DNA of 64,000 nt from Unio delphinus (Eukaryota > Mollusca > Bivalvia > Unionida > Unionidae), in NCBI GenBank assembly GCA_029339505.1, contig JAQISU010000033.1, positions 4,167,001 to 4,231,000 on the forward strand, given 5' to 3'. This document shows, in pieces, positions 23,225 through 36,860 of this stretch. The translations under genes and the position numbers were made by a program. How positions within the stretch are numbered: position 1 is the stretch's first letter; every line of letters starts with the position of its first letter. The notes beneath the pieces were generated by a model. That model ran no database searches. It had not been told where the DNA came from and saw only the letters and a list, made by a program, of their open reading frames with translations.

Positions 23225-25299
23225 TACCAGGTGTTAGAAGAGCTGCTTGAAGACGAGGTAGACAGCGTGAACAACAGGTGGAAGACAGTAAAGGAGGCAG
23301 TAAAATCAACATGCCAAAAAGTACTCGGCCCCATGAAACACCAACAAAAAGAATGGATTTCAGCCAAACATTGTGCAAAATCCAGGAGCGTAAACAGAAA
23401 AAAGCAGCAGTAAATAACAGTAAGACAAGAATTAAAAAAGAACAGGCACAAAAAGAGTACACTGATGCCCACAGAGAAGTGAAAAGAACCATCAGGACAG
23501 AAAAGAGAAACTACCTTGAAGGACTGGCAGTAGAAGCAGAAGAAGCGGCTGGAAGTGGAAACATGAAGAAGCTGTACGACATCACCAAGAAGCTTTCCGG
23601 CAAGTACAGTAATACAGAGAGACCCGTAAAGGACAAGCAGGGAAATACCATACCAAGTACAGAACACCAAATTAATGGATGGGCAGAACATTTTGAAGAA
23701 CTGTTGAACAGGCCAGAACCACCAAATCCCCCAGAAATCCAGCCAGCCAACGCAGATCTCCCTATAAGTTGTAACAATCCCAGCAGAGACGAGATCAGGA
23801 AAGCCATCACCCAGCTGAAGAACGGCAAGGCTGCTGGGCCTGATGACATACCAGCAGAAGCCCTCAGAGTAGACATATAGACTTCAGTGGAAATGCTATA
23901 CCCTCTTTTTGTGAAGATATGGGAGGAAGAAGAAATACCAACTGACTGGAAGGAGGGACACCTCATCAAGATCCCAAAGAAAGGCGACCTCAGCAACTGC
24001 TCCAACTACAGAGGAATCACACTCTTGTCAGTACCAGGAAAAGTCTTCAACCGGGTCCTCTTGGAGAGGATGAAGGAGGCCGTCGACCCCCAGTTACGAG
24101 ATGAGCAGGCGGGATTCTGGCAAAACAGATCGTGTACGGACCAAATAGCTACTCTTAGCATCATAGTCGAGCAGTCATTGGAGTGGAATTCTTCGCTCTA
24201 CATCAACTTTGTCGATTATGAGAAGGCATTTGACAGCGTAGACCGAGAGACACTCTGGAAACTTCTTCGTCACTATGGCATTCCAACCAAGCTGGTGAAC
24301 CTGATCAAAAACACCTACAACGGAATGTCATGTAGAGTTGTTCATGCAGGACAGAACACAGACACCTTCCTAGTGCAGACTGGCGTCAGGCAAGGCTGCT
24401 TGCTGTCACCATTTCTCTTCCTTCTTGTCATTGATTGGATTATGACGACGACCGCCAGTGGGCGGAGAAATGGTATCCAGTGGACATTGTGGAGTCAACT
24501 TGAGGACCTGGACTTTGCTGATGACCTAGCTCTCGTGTCCCACAGTCAGCAGCAAATGCAGGACAAGACCGACATACTGGCAGCCACATCTGCACAGGTG
24601 GGCCTCAACATCCATAAAGACAAGACCAAGATCCTCAAGATCAACTATACCAGTAACAACCCAGTCACACTGCAGGGAAGTCCCCTGGAAGAGGTGGAGT
24701 CCTTCACGTATCTAGGCAGCATTTTCAACCAGCAGGGTGGCACAGACGCAGATGTCAAGGCAAGGATCGGAAAGGCGAGAGCAGCTTTCATTCAGCTCAA
24801 GAACATCTGGAGCTCCAAACAAATTTCCTTGACTACCAAAATCAGACTGTTCAACTCCAACGTGAAGTCAGTCCTACTGTATGGGGCAGAGACTTGGAGA
24901 ACCACCAGGTTCACAGTAAAGAGAGTTCAGACTTTCATCAACAGCTGCCTAAGAAGGATTCTCCAGATCCGCTGGCCAGACACCATCAGCAACAACAACT
25001 TGTGGTAGAGAACCTCCCAGCTTCCAATAGAGGATGAGATAAAGAAGAGAAGGTGGGGTTGGATAGGACACACCCTACGTAAGCCGCGAACCAACATTAC
25101 CAGACAGGCATTGAGGTGGAACCCTCAAGGCAAGAGGAGAAGGGGACGACCAAGAAACACCTGGCGACGCGACCTTGAGGCAGACATCACTAAGATGGGT
25201 TACACCTGGAGTCAGCTTGAGGGGATGGCACAGGACAGAAGCCTCCGGCGATCTTTTGTGGGCGGCCTATACCCTGGCAGGGGTGACGGGCAAAACTAA
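23225..25299 (+). pseudogene. Reverse transcriptase of LINE 2 (truncated, three lesions)
   Basis: The frame begins at YQVLEELLEDE, the counterpart of FQVLEELREEE in LINE 1, so the endonuclease is missing. A frameshift lies near 23365. A TAG at 23878-23880 interrupts the frame after ALRVDI, and a TAG at 25006-25008 falls after NNNLW. The reverse transcriptase blocks are preserved: NYRGITLLS, DYEKAFDSVDR, GVRQGCLLSP and LDFADDLALVS, then the C-terminal [10 protein letters not shown] and [12 protein letters not shown]. This copy is inactive. Confidence 0.9.
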
Positions 25300-25310
25300 C
25301 TAACTATATA
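23225..25310 (+). mobile_element. RTE-type LINE 2, 5'-truncated, inserted in the WD40 copy 2 promoter region
   Basis: The element is flanked by a 10-bp target-site duplication. It begins inside the region between endonuclease and reverse transcriptase and ends in AACTAACTAACTATATA. 5' truncation of this kind is typical of incomplete reverse transcription. It is the same family as LINE 1 by alignment of the reverse transcriptase, but clearly diverged. Confidence 0.9.
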
Positions 25311-25320
25311 CCATAGGTCG
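25311..25320 (+). repeat. Target-site duplication, right copy (LINE 2)
   Basis: Exact repeat of 23215-23224. The WD40 copy 2 upstream flank resumes after it (GGAGTAGTCACGCCCCATTG). Confidence 0.9.
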
Positions 25321-25430
25321 GAGTAGTCACGCCCCATTGTTTGACCTCTGGCATGAACTGATTTCCAGTGGTTAACTTACCTGCATAATTAACGATTACG
25401 AACAGTTTCCATGTTATATCGATATAAATT

Positions 25431-25433
<3 letters not shown>

Positions 25434-25499
<66 letters not shown>

Positions 25500-25875
25500 G
25501 AAGAAGAAGAAGATAAGTTATATTTCATATTTTGAAATAATATGTCTTTGTAGACCCGGCTGGTCTTTACTCTTAATGTTAGTAACCAAATTTAATCAAA
25601 TAATATCAACGGATCGGACATATTCTTAAAAATATATCTCATTGCCCATTGAAATTAGACACAGAAATAGTGCTCCCTTTCAAGTGTGCTCGTAAAACTC
25701 ACATTTGCGACAGCATTAACTAACTTAAAGACCTAGTAATGTTTCCTACCTTAAATATTTTCAGCATTTTCTGTTTTCTAATTTTTTGGTGTTTTGTTAA
25801 TTGTTTATTTAGTCGATCATTTTAGATGTTTTAAAGCCCGTCGAGCTTCTAAAGATTAGGCGCTATACAAAGTCA

Positions 25876-25965
<90 letters not shown>
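25434..25965. repeat. (AAT)n and (ATT)n microsatellites upstream of WD40 copy 2
   Basis: (AAT)n at 25434-25498, with GAA units after it, and (ATT)n at 25878-25965. The first sits where copies 1 and 4 carry their (ATT)n tracts relative to the gene. Confidence 0.92.
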
Positions 25966-25966
<1 letters not shown>

Positions 25967-27160
25967 AGAGACCAGCAAGTGTTTGGTAGAATAAATTGTC
26001 TTGGCTTTGTATTGATTTATGCCAAATGTGATAAGAATCTGTAAATGGTTTTAGGAAGTAAATGCAAAGAATTATACTTTAACCCAAACATTACAACAAT
26101 TTTTTTTTATGAATGTGACCTTGTTCCTAAAGAAGGAAGGAATGAATAGATGAATGAACATTTTTTCGTGGGTGGGGCGATGTGGCAAGGTTTTGAGTTA
26201 GCTGACACGTTTTGTATTCCTAATTGCTATTTTGTCACATGTCAAAATAATATCCTGTAGGAAACGTGTTTTGGTTAATCTTAGCCTCAGGTGTAGGAAC
26301 TACTTTTATTAGCGATATTTAATGAAGTGAACACCTTTGTAATGACAGGGTGACAATTAGCTATAATCCTTGAATGAAACCTATCAAACACGGATATGAA
26401 ATATTGTTGTAGTTACAGTAAGAAACAAATAAGAAAAGATGAGGGTGACTTCTACAATTTGCTATAATCCTTTAATTAAACATATAGAACAGGTATTGAG
26501 TACAATAGTTGTAGTTACAGTAAGAAACGATAAGGGAGGGGGGGGGAGTGAAACGATCACAGGTTGGTTTATAATATAGGTACAAAACCTTCAACAACAA
26601 TAAAAGTTAATCTCTGGCAAACAGTAGAAAAAAAATCACATAAACATAAAGTGATGTGATTTTTTTTAAGAGATATAAAAAGATATAAAAAAAACAACTA
26701 AATCGTTTTCTTAACAGATCTGGAAAAATATTTATAAATATCAATATATAACAAACTTATTGCGGGAGATTTAAAATGTACTCTAACTGACTAGGACAAC
26801 TTGCTGATATAATTTTTACTATTATGGGTAAGAGTTCAAACTAACGACATATTGAGAAACTGGAATAATAATAAAAATAAAAATGTGTAGACCCCACTCA
26901 AGCCCGGTTATACTCACTTATAAATATATAAATATATGGAAAATGATACAAGGAAGGCAGACAGATTAAACAATAGGAATATGTCTCGAAGAAACAAATA
27001 GCATATCATTTATTCCGTCGAAATTCAAAGTATATCATGCAAAAACAAAAAAATTGAATTATTTTAAAGCAAATGATTCCTTTCTGAAAGGATCATAGGA
27101 AGAGAAAAGAAAACTGGAAAGAATTAGATATAATAAAGGAAAAGGCCATCCCGACAAAAG

Positions 27161-27238
<78 letters not shown>

Positions 27239-28590
27239 ATAACAAGATGGGGCATAAGAGATAGACAACGAAACCAATAATATGCTACCCAAAAACCTAT
27301 GCCAAGAAACATATAGGAACATACAAAATATGTTTTGTTTTATTCACATTTTGAATTGTTTAGGGATTTATTTACTGCAGGCTTCATTTATGACAATAGG
27401 ATTAAGCTTGTTAAGTCGAAAAAAAAAGGATGTCATACATCGAAACTCTTATAATACAAGTCCTGTGATTAGGATTTGTATTTGTATAAATGCTTTATCT
27501 ACTGTCAGAAATAATATTATCTTTAGAGATAACATGCAACAATATCAACCGAGATAACATCTTTATAATCGTATCTAGTATTCCACGATCCATCGTGTTA
27601 TTCGATACAACTAAGTTGTATATCTTTAAGAAATTTCTATCGTACAGACTTCCATCAATTTTCTTTTTGAGCAAAATGAGCGACAACTGACGAAACGGTA
27701 TAAAAAAAATAATCACTAATTGTTCAAGATGATCGTTGGTATATTTAATCGCAGGATTTTATACTTTTGCATGCAGAATTTTTTTAAGAAATATTTCACC
27801 ATAAGTCTGTACAAACTGATCACACATTTTTTTTTCAGTACAAAATACTTTCATCTAGAGAAAACAGTTTATCGTCGTTTTCAGAATTCTAAAATATACA
27901 TACTGATAAAGGATCGCTTCTTCTGGTATTTCTGATAAAATCGAACATATGTCCTCCATAAAATGTTATAAGTCGATTTCGTGGAGAAATTGCTAATGCA
28001 TTAGTCCACGAATGCGCCTTATGATGAGTAATTTTAATCTAAGCTCCTTTCGATTGATATTTTGATTTGCACAAAATCTCTTAAGTGCTCATTTTTATCA
28101 TTATTAGGAATTTTAGTTTCTTTCCTTGCTCCTCGACGATTTTGATAGACGCTCTGGTATATTTAACTATTTAGCTCTCTCATTTATTTATTTTACGTCT
28201 TAAATCCATTAAATCCTTTCCACATATTGCGTTTGTGAAGTGTTCCGTTACTTGTTCGCCTACACAATTTATGTCGAAAATTTCATGGGTTTTAAACCAT
28301 GAACGCTGGATTTATCATTTACAGGGCATATTGCATAAATAACCGTGGTTACATGATACGGGTTGTCAATACCAGTGAACATTCCTGGTTTGGAACATTT
28401 ATTTAATTTTACAGTATTTCTCAACGTCGGGGTGTAATCGAACACGATCATGTTTGTCATGAATAATCCAAGTATCGTTTCTCATGCAGTATCTTCTATC
28501 GCTACAATAAATTTTACTTTAGAAAGATAACTTTAATCGTCGAGATAATTAATAATCGTTCGTCGTTCATTGTAGCATTGCTAACTTCGT
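25966..28590. other. Intergenic AT-rich sequence, no gene seen
   Basis: It contains an (AT)n tract at about 27162-27235. A stretch at 26745-26860 (GGGAGATTTAAA...) resembles 42755-42900 and 43440-43580 and is probably a dispersed repeat. Open frames near 27282-27935 have no recognisable domain. Confidence 0.5.
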
Positions 28591-28594
28591 TAAT

Positions 28595-29247
28595 GCTCAT
28601 AATTCTTTCTTGGCATCAAGAATACCTTTATGCAGAGTTTCATCCGCATGAAATTCTTTCTTGGCTTCACGAATACCTTTATGCAGAGTTTCATGCTCAT
28701 GAAATTCTTTATTCTTTATTGGTTTTACGAATACCTTGATGCAGATTTTCTTGCGCATGAAATTCTTTCTTGGCATCACGAATACCTTTATGCAGTTTCA
28801 TGCGCATGAGATTCTTTCTTGGCTTCACGAATACCTTAATGCAGAGTTTCAAGCGCATGACATTCTTTCTTGGCATCAGGAATACCTTTATGCAGAGTTT
28901 CATCCGCATGAAATTCTTTCTTGGCTTCACGAATACCTTTATGCAGAGTTTCATGCTCATGAAATTCTTTATTCTTTATTGGTTTCACGAATACCTTGAT
29001 GCAGATTTTCTTGCGCATGAAATTCTTTCTTGGCATCACGAATACCTTTATGCAGTTTCATGCGCATGAGATTCTTTCTTGGCTTCACGAATACCTTAAT
29101 GCAGAGTTTCAAGCGCATGAAATTCTTTTTTGGCATCACGAATACCTTAATGCAGAGTTTCAAGCGCATGAAATTCTTTATTGGCATCACGAATACCTTT
29201 ATGCAGTTTCATGCGCATGAAATTCTTTCTTGGCTTCACGAATACGA
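28595..29247. repeat. 51-bp minisatellite with 260-bp higher-order structure
   Basis: Units of about 51 bp contain TTCTTTCTTGGCTTCACGAATACC and ATGCAGAGTTTCA; shortened and lengthened variants are interspersed. The variant order repeats every 260 bp (CATCCGCATG at 28641 and 28901), giving two full higher-order copies and a partial third. Because the main unit is a multiple of three, long open frames appear on both strands (17-residue repeats), with no start context or flanking domain. I regard it as satellite rather than a gene. Confidence 0.85.
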
Positions 29248-31130
29248 GAGCTCGCCTCTACTGGTCGAGTTCTTCTTTCAAGATCAAATCTAGATTTAAA
29301 AGGCTCGATTGCATAGAATCTCTCAAACGTCTCCATAGTTTTATTATGGCAAACATATATTTAAATTGATATGTATATAATGATTCAAACAAAAAATAAT
29401 TGTAAATGGATAATTATAGGATCTGCAAGTCGCTGCGTAAAATAATTTTGTGGATATCATCTACAAAATATGGGTTAGACGAGGAACGCAGTTTTGCGTG
29501 TAGTTTGGTAGTAAAAACCACAGAGAGCTGAAATGATGTTATGATAAAAAAATGACAATAATGACAAGGTTGTAAAAAACGCTGAAGAGTATCTCGATCG
29601 ATTTTCAAAACATTTACTTAGACATATAACATTATTATATAAATGGAGCAAAATGAATTTGTAAAGCATCATATCATCAAGAATTATGAAGCATCTCGTG
29701 ATGGTATCATCAGGAATTACCAACAAAATATACCAGTCGCTTTTATTAATAATACTGGTTGTCTAATGTTTGGTGTTGATTGATAGGAAAAGTGTTTTTT
29801 ACGGAGTAATCGAAGCTTGCCTGGTGATCGATCATAATAAGTCAGATCAGAAAGTTAGATACTTGGGTAATTTACTGGTCGTTACAAAAGTAAGTAAATT
29901 TGGTGTTAACAGTTTGAAATTTATCTTGCTTCAATGCATTGAGTTGCAAATTAAATATATAAATCTGCATTGTTGAAAAAATATAAACAAATAATAACAT
30001 TTCATTATTGTTAAGGGAGATACTCTACCAAGCAAAGATATCTTGGTATAGTAATTAAGTAGTTGTCTCTTTTGTCACTGCGTAATATTATTTTTGTTAT
30101 GGCATGATTCAGTCCAGTATTTATTTGCAATAATTTTTACATCTATGTGGTAATCAACATAACATATTTCAAGAAAATATTTTACTTATTTCTGTTCACT
30201 CCCACGAATAAATTTCCAGGCAGACTGGGAAAAACATTTTATCTTTAATAGGCATGATATGTTATCATTAACAAATTTATTATTATGTATTACCCGGCTG
30301 TTTGTTACTTTATTGTTAGTATGTAACCGTGAGAAGAAGAAATCTCTGATATTTGTTTAACATGTTCCTCAAAGAAAGAATTAAATTCAACTATGGACAA
30401 TTAAAAAAATTCTTGTTGCATTGCAGCATCGCTCAATAAATGAAGGAAGGAAGGAAGGAAGGAAGGAAGGAAGGAGTTGATTTTGTTGGATATTAGCAGC
30501 ATAATGGCATTTATCTCAAATATTACTTAAACAGAAATAAAATCGATCATGTGAAAGTAATGGAAATTTATATCTCTGTCCTTCTAAAAGTTCTTACTGA
30601 AATAACTTAATTCCAAGAAGTCTTAATCAATACTTAATTGTCACAAATAAATTTTCTGGATATTTTTTTTTAAAAATGTCTTTGGTATTCATATTTCTGA
30701 CAAAATTAAAACAAATCATTATTTTCTTTCAAGTTATGGAAGGAATTTTACTATTAATATGAGGTGACTACCTTTGATAGAAAAGTTGAAAGATTCTTAT
30801 ATTGTTTTTTTTAACCGACCCTCTGCCCTTCTTTAAATGTTATTAACAATGTTGTTTTAGTAAATGAATTTTTGGTATTTTTAGTTCGTTTCCTCCTTCA
30901 CTTTCATTTTTTTAGGGTGCTCTCACGGTTGATTTTCACAGACAACTATTGTGAGGCCCTCCTGCCCTATTGTTTTGTGTTTATCTCTGCTATAGATTGA
31001 ATAACTGTATTTTGTTATTTTTATTATGTTTATTATTATTGTTTTTTTTGTTTTGTTTTGTTGTTTGTTTTCTGTGATTTTGGTGTCTTTATTTTTTTCT
31101 TACTTTTGTCTTCTTTTTATCAATTATTTC
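29248..31130. other. Intergenic AT-rich sequence, no gene seen
   Basis: It contains a (GAAG)n tract at 30444-30474. No coding signature is recognised. Confidence 0.5.
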
Positions 31131-31179
31131 TAAATCCTTCTTTTAAATATTCATAGTGGTATAGACTTTCCTCCATTAT

Positions 31180-32390
31180 TATTTTGTCTTCTTCCATTTT
31201 GCCTTCTTGGTTTCTTTTCTTCTTTTTTCTCTTTCTTGAACGAATATTTGTTCTTCTGTCATATGTTCTGTTGTACCATTTTTATCGGATACTTCTTTCT
31301 CATTTTTCGCTGTTAGCTTTTGTTGTTATTTCTCCTGGATTTTGTTATTCCTCTTTAAAGTCTGTGGTTTCTTCCGTAGCTCTTGTTATTGTTGTGGCAT
31401 TTCCTGTAACTCCTTGATATTTACGCTCGGTTGTATCTTTTCCCCTTTTTTAGTCTTTTGTTATTCTATTTCTATTCTCTGCAGCTGGTTCAGTATCTGT
31501 GTAGATAATTGCATTCTAGTTGTTGTTTGCTGGTTTTGTCAAAGCGTCTCTGAATTTTCGGTGTTTATGGGTTCTAATCCTTCGTACCGTACCTTGGTTA
31601 CAAAACCATGTTGGTTAAATTCTCCTTTTATTGTTCTGAGCCTTGTTTTTTTTTTTTTTTACCATTTCTAATATCTTAGTTCCATCGTAAATTGAGAAAC
31701 CAGGGATCGTTCCGCATCTAGATTTTACCACTTTGATCTAAAACAATTCCTCAAACCATTTTACTACGTCTTCTAGAGGTATATATTAATAGGTAAATGT
31801 AACTCCCCTATCTCCTGTTGTTGTTGTGATGTTTTATTTATCTCCTTAAGAGTTGCATTTTTCTTCTCGCCATGTTGTTTTTGTGGTATCTTTCTCTGTA
31901 TCTCCTGTTCTTCTTGGCTATTGGATATCATCGGTGTATTTGCGTTTTACACTTGGTTGTGTCTTTTTTTCTTCGTCTTTTGTTGCTCAGTTTCTCTTCT
32001 ATGCAGCCGGTTCTGTGTCTGCACGAATATTTTCATTTCAGTTGTTATCTGCTGGTTTTGGAGTGTTGGATCTGGACTTACGATGTTTGTGGGTTCTACC
32101 ATTTGTTCTACAGTTTTTGGGCATTTGTGTGGTTGATAGCCATATACTAGTTTTCCAATATCTTTTTCAGATTTTTATTCATTTCTACCCCAAGCTTAAA
32201 AGCTTAATTCAGAATTGGCATGTTCTCCTTTCCTTGGACGTTGCACGTTAATGTCTGTTACCCCTGCATGTGTATAAATTAATTTGTAATTCTTACCAAC
32301 AATCGATATATCTTTGTACTTTTCATGTATGTCGGATACTAGTGGCGCTATTACTGATATTATTAATATTGTTATTATCATTTTTCTTTT
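31180..32390 (-). pseudogene. Degenerate basic gag/ORF1-like remnant, internally repeated
   Basis: The plus strand is T-rich. On the minus strand interrupted frames read as lysine/glutamine-rich protein (LHRRETEQQKTKKKR near 31980). About 31380-31680 and 31855-32120 are diverged direct copies of each other. At the upstream end a frame reads YKLIYTHAGVTD, then QRPRKGEHANS (32230-32290), which resembles the lead-in and body of a decayed zinc knuckle. The Cys residues are not preserved, so the assignment is weak. Confidence 0.3.
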
Positions 32391-32394
32391 CTTC

Positions 32395-32572
<178 letters not shown>

Positions 32573-32579
32573 TTGCATA

Positions 32580-34103
32580 TTGGGATTTAGACATTTGTGT
32601 ATTTATCATGGCTGGACTATTTGGCTCAACATGTAGTAGTATTAGCATTAGTATTAGTAGTAGTAGCAGTATTAGTAGTTAGTCACGTAGTATATTTATT
32701 TATTTATTTTCTTTATATTTTCAATGTTAGCTCATGTTTTAACAAACAATTTGTATTTTCTTATTGATATATTACATCCCCTCATATAATTAAGCAGCCA
32801 AAATGTTTTGTTCTTTATTTGCTCTCCCCTATATTTAAACATATGTTATTTAGGGTTCGTTTTCCAAATTTTCATTATGTTGCATTCGACTGTAAAACTT
32901 ATCGAAAGGTATGATTCAATATAATACACGCATTAACCTCTTTTTGTAGTTTAAAAAATATTTATTTAACTGTATAAAGTCTACTTCCGTTTGTTCTTAC
33001 AATAATTTTACGTGTATTTTCAGTTACTGGTATTTAATATTCTGAAAACATCATTTATGATAAGAGGCAAATTATATTATCAAGTTGTTTGTCTTTTTTT
33101 GCGGTCAGTATTAATTGTAGTCAATTAATATATGGTTTAAATCTTCCTCATTAATTATTTTTATAACTAATTTTTCAAAATGTTTTTCTCCGTCTGCTGT
33201 CAAACCAACGTTTGGATAGCTTTTTATCGGCGTGTATATGTTTATGAAATAATACAACCCATAGAGTTTATGTGATTTATTTATCTTTTGAGTTATTGAT
33301 TAACTTTTATATTTGTCAAAGATTTTGTTGATTTAGTTGAAGACAGTACTGTACTAATCACTCATTCTCTTATTATATCTTATCTTAACTACAATTATCG
33401 CATTCAACCCTTGTTTTGTATGTTTATTTAATTAATTAAAGGATTATAGCTACTTTCTGAATTCCCACCTGTTATTACAAGGGTGTTTACTCCATTCATT
33501 GTCGTCAATAAAATACGGCTTGCTTGTAGGTCGAGTATCCTGAGGCCATGATTAGTTAAATCGTATCTACTAAGGATATCACATAGACCGGTGAAAAGGA
33601 CCGATTGTGAGTAGAACTCATATCATCCGAGTTTAAGCCTTGATCAAAGGCCTTGGAGTCTTCCGACTGCAAATTAAATGTCTGACCATCACACCCGGAG
33701 ATTAAGACAGTTTTAATACAGGTTTTAGTATTATGTAGAGAAAAAATAAACGGAACAATACAATTATAGATTAAATCAAGTAAACAATAAATCAGAAGTA
33801 TTTTTGAAATTGCACTTGACTGCAAAACCTGTATTGCAGTTAAATGTTTTTGTTTATAAATTTACAAAAAGTGTGCGATTGTTTCAGGAAATCGTTATAA
33901 TTGCAAATTGATAATTTGAAGACAAAGATTCCATTGATCAGGAACGGGAGAACAGTTTTTTGTCAGTTGCGTCACTAGTGGTATACGGTGGATGCAGACC
34001 GCAACGGGTGACAACATCAGAGGTTGTGACATCAAAATGATAGGAAGGAGGTCCAATGGGTGACACATTGAGTTACCGCACTAGGTGACACCAACATTAT
34101 TGA

Positions 34104-34136
<33 letters not shown>

Positions 34137-34382
34137 CAAGAAAGTATTGCTTTTGTCTAAAAATATTCCATCCAACCTACTGTGAAATCCAAACAACCTC
34201 AATATTCCCTATATGAATGAGTGAAGTAAATCTATCAATATAATTCAAAACAGTGGTGACGAATTTGTTTAAAAAATGTCAATGCTCTCAGATGCATTAG
34301 TGTGTGAAAAGTTCACAACAACATCAACAACAACAACAGCAATAATAACAATTATAATAATAAAATTAATAATAATAAGAAA

Positions 34383-34427
<45 letters not shown>

Positions 34428-35250
34428 GTATAACCCACAATTATATTACATTCGCGAATAGGACAAATATATATCGATTTCTGTCTCAGTTAAATTTTAT
34501 ACATTATTTTTTAGAAAGGGTGTTGAAACGTGTAATGCTTGAGAAAGGGAGAACTAACCAGTTCTTAGTTCAAATGTAAGCTTGGGGATGGAATGAATAG
34601 AAATGGGGCAAAATGAATCTAAAAATGTATATCTTTATCAAAATGAAAGCAGGACGCAGATCAAAACAAATTTCAAAAAATTATCTAGATAATATTATTG
34701 TTCAATTTTTAAAAATGACCACATAATCACAAGGGGTGGGGTTGGGAACGATTAACACAGAGGCTTGCGAACCTTTACACTTTCCATGAACGGTTGTTAC
34801 AACTAAATATCTTTGTGTTTTCCTTTTCTATATATATTATCTAGATTATTAGAAATGATAGATTGTAAGGTGACCTTGGGATGGTTCCCCGGCCCAGTGG
34901 TCAACCTATGACGGGCATATTAAATAAAAAAACCAAATATAAAAAGTATCTCTCTGGTTTCTTTTATTACGAACTGTCAGTAACGTGTCCACACTAACAA
35001 ACAAAAAATGTCAATCTTTGACTGAACCAGCGAAAGATTCAACTTTAATGACTAATCTATCAGAAACATAATTGGCAAATACGTTTCAGAAAATGGTTAG
35101 AACACACACATACTTTTTAGTTCTGAAACCTTAATTAATGTTTAATATTTCACACAATGTCATTTGTTTATAACACCTGTAAACAAATGGTGATCTTTTA
35201 TCAGGTAACATTTAAGAGAATCTCTGATACACGAATAATATACAGATTGA
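32580..35250. other. Intergenic AT-rich sequence, no gene seen
   Basis: Simple repeats only: (GT)n at 34108-34134 and (AAT)n at 34380-34426. No coding signature. Confidence 0.5.
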
Positions 35251-35321
35251 TTGATTGATTGATTGATCGATTGATTCATATTATTATTAATATAGTCACA
35301 CACACACACACGCACACACAC

Positions 35322-35381
<60 letters not shown>
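35251..35381. repeat. (GATT)n, (CA)n and (AT)n microsatellites upstream of WD40 copy 3
   Basis: GATT units at 35255-35275, CA units at 35297-35320 and an (AT)n tract at 35325-35381. As in the other copies, a simple repeat precedes the conserved 5' flank of the gene. Confidence 0.92.
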
Positions 35382-35384
<3 letters not shown>

Positions 35385-35588
35385 TAATAGTTAATTATAC
35401 CGGTACGTTTACCGCTGGAAATCAGTTCATGTCGGATGTCAAATAGTTGGGCGTGATTACTCTGACCTATGGCATGTGCAAGAAAGCAAATCCGTTAATC
35501 CCACAAAGAAATGACGTAACTATTGGTCAGTTTGATGTCTAATTGGCTTCTTTACGGAATAATGAATAAGGACAGGCAAGGAGGATAA

Positions 35589-35596
35589 TATAAAAG
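35589..35596 (+). promoter_or_regulatory. TATA box (TATAAAAG) of WD40 copy 3
   Basis: TATAAAAG lies 135 bp before the MEQ start codon, in a 5' flank shared with the other WD40 copies (GGAAATCAGTTCATG... GGGCGTGATTACTC). Confidence 0.65.
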
Positions 35597-35639
35597 GCCG
35601 TAACAAACTATACATCCGTATCGTTGTCCTAGTCATTGA

Positions 35640-36860
<1,221 letters not shown>

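Noticed and set aside
28597..29293. Overlapping minus- and plus-strand frames in the 51-bp array as genes
   Set aside because: No flanking domain, no start context and equal openness on both strands; listed as a repeat and as a finding only.
31184..32251. Plus-strand hydrophobic frames (FFFFLFL type) as membrane proteins
   Set aside because: T-rich strand opposite a basic minus-strand remnant; the hydrophobicity is compositional.
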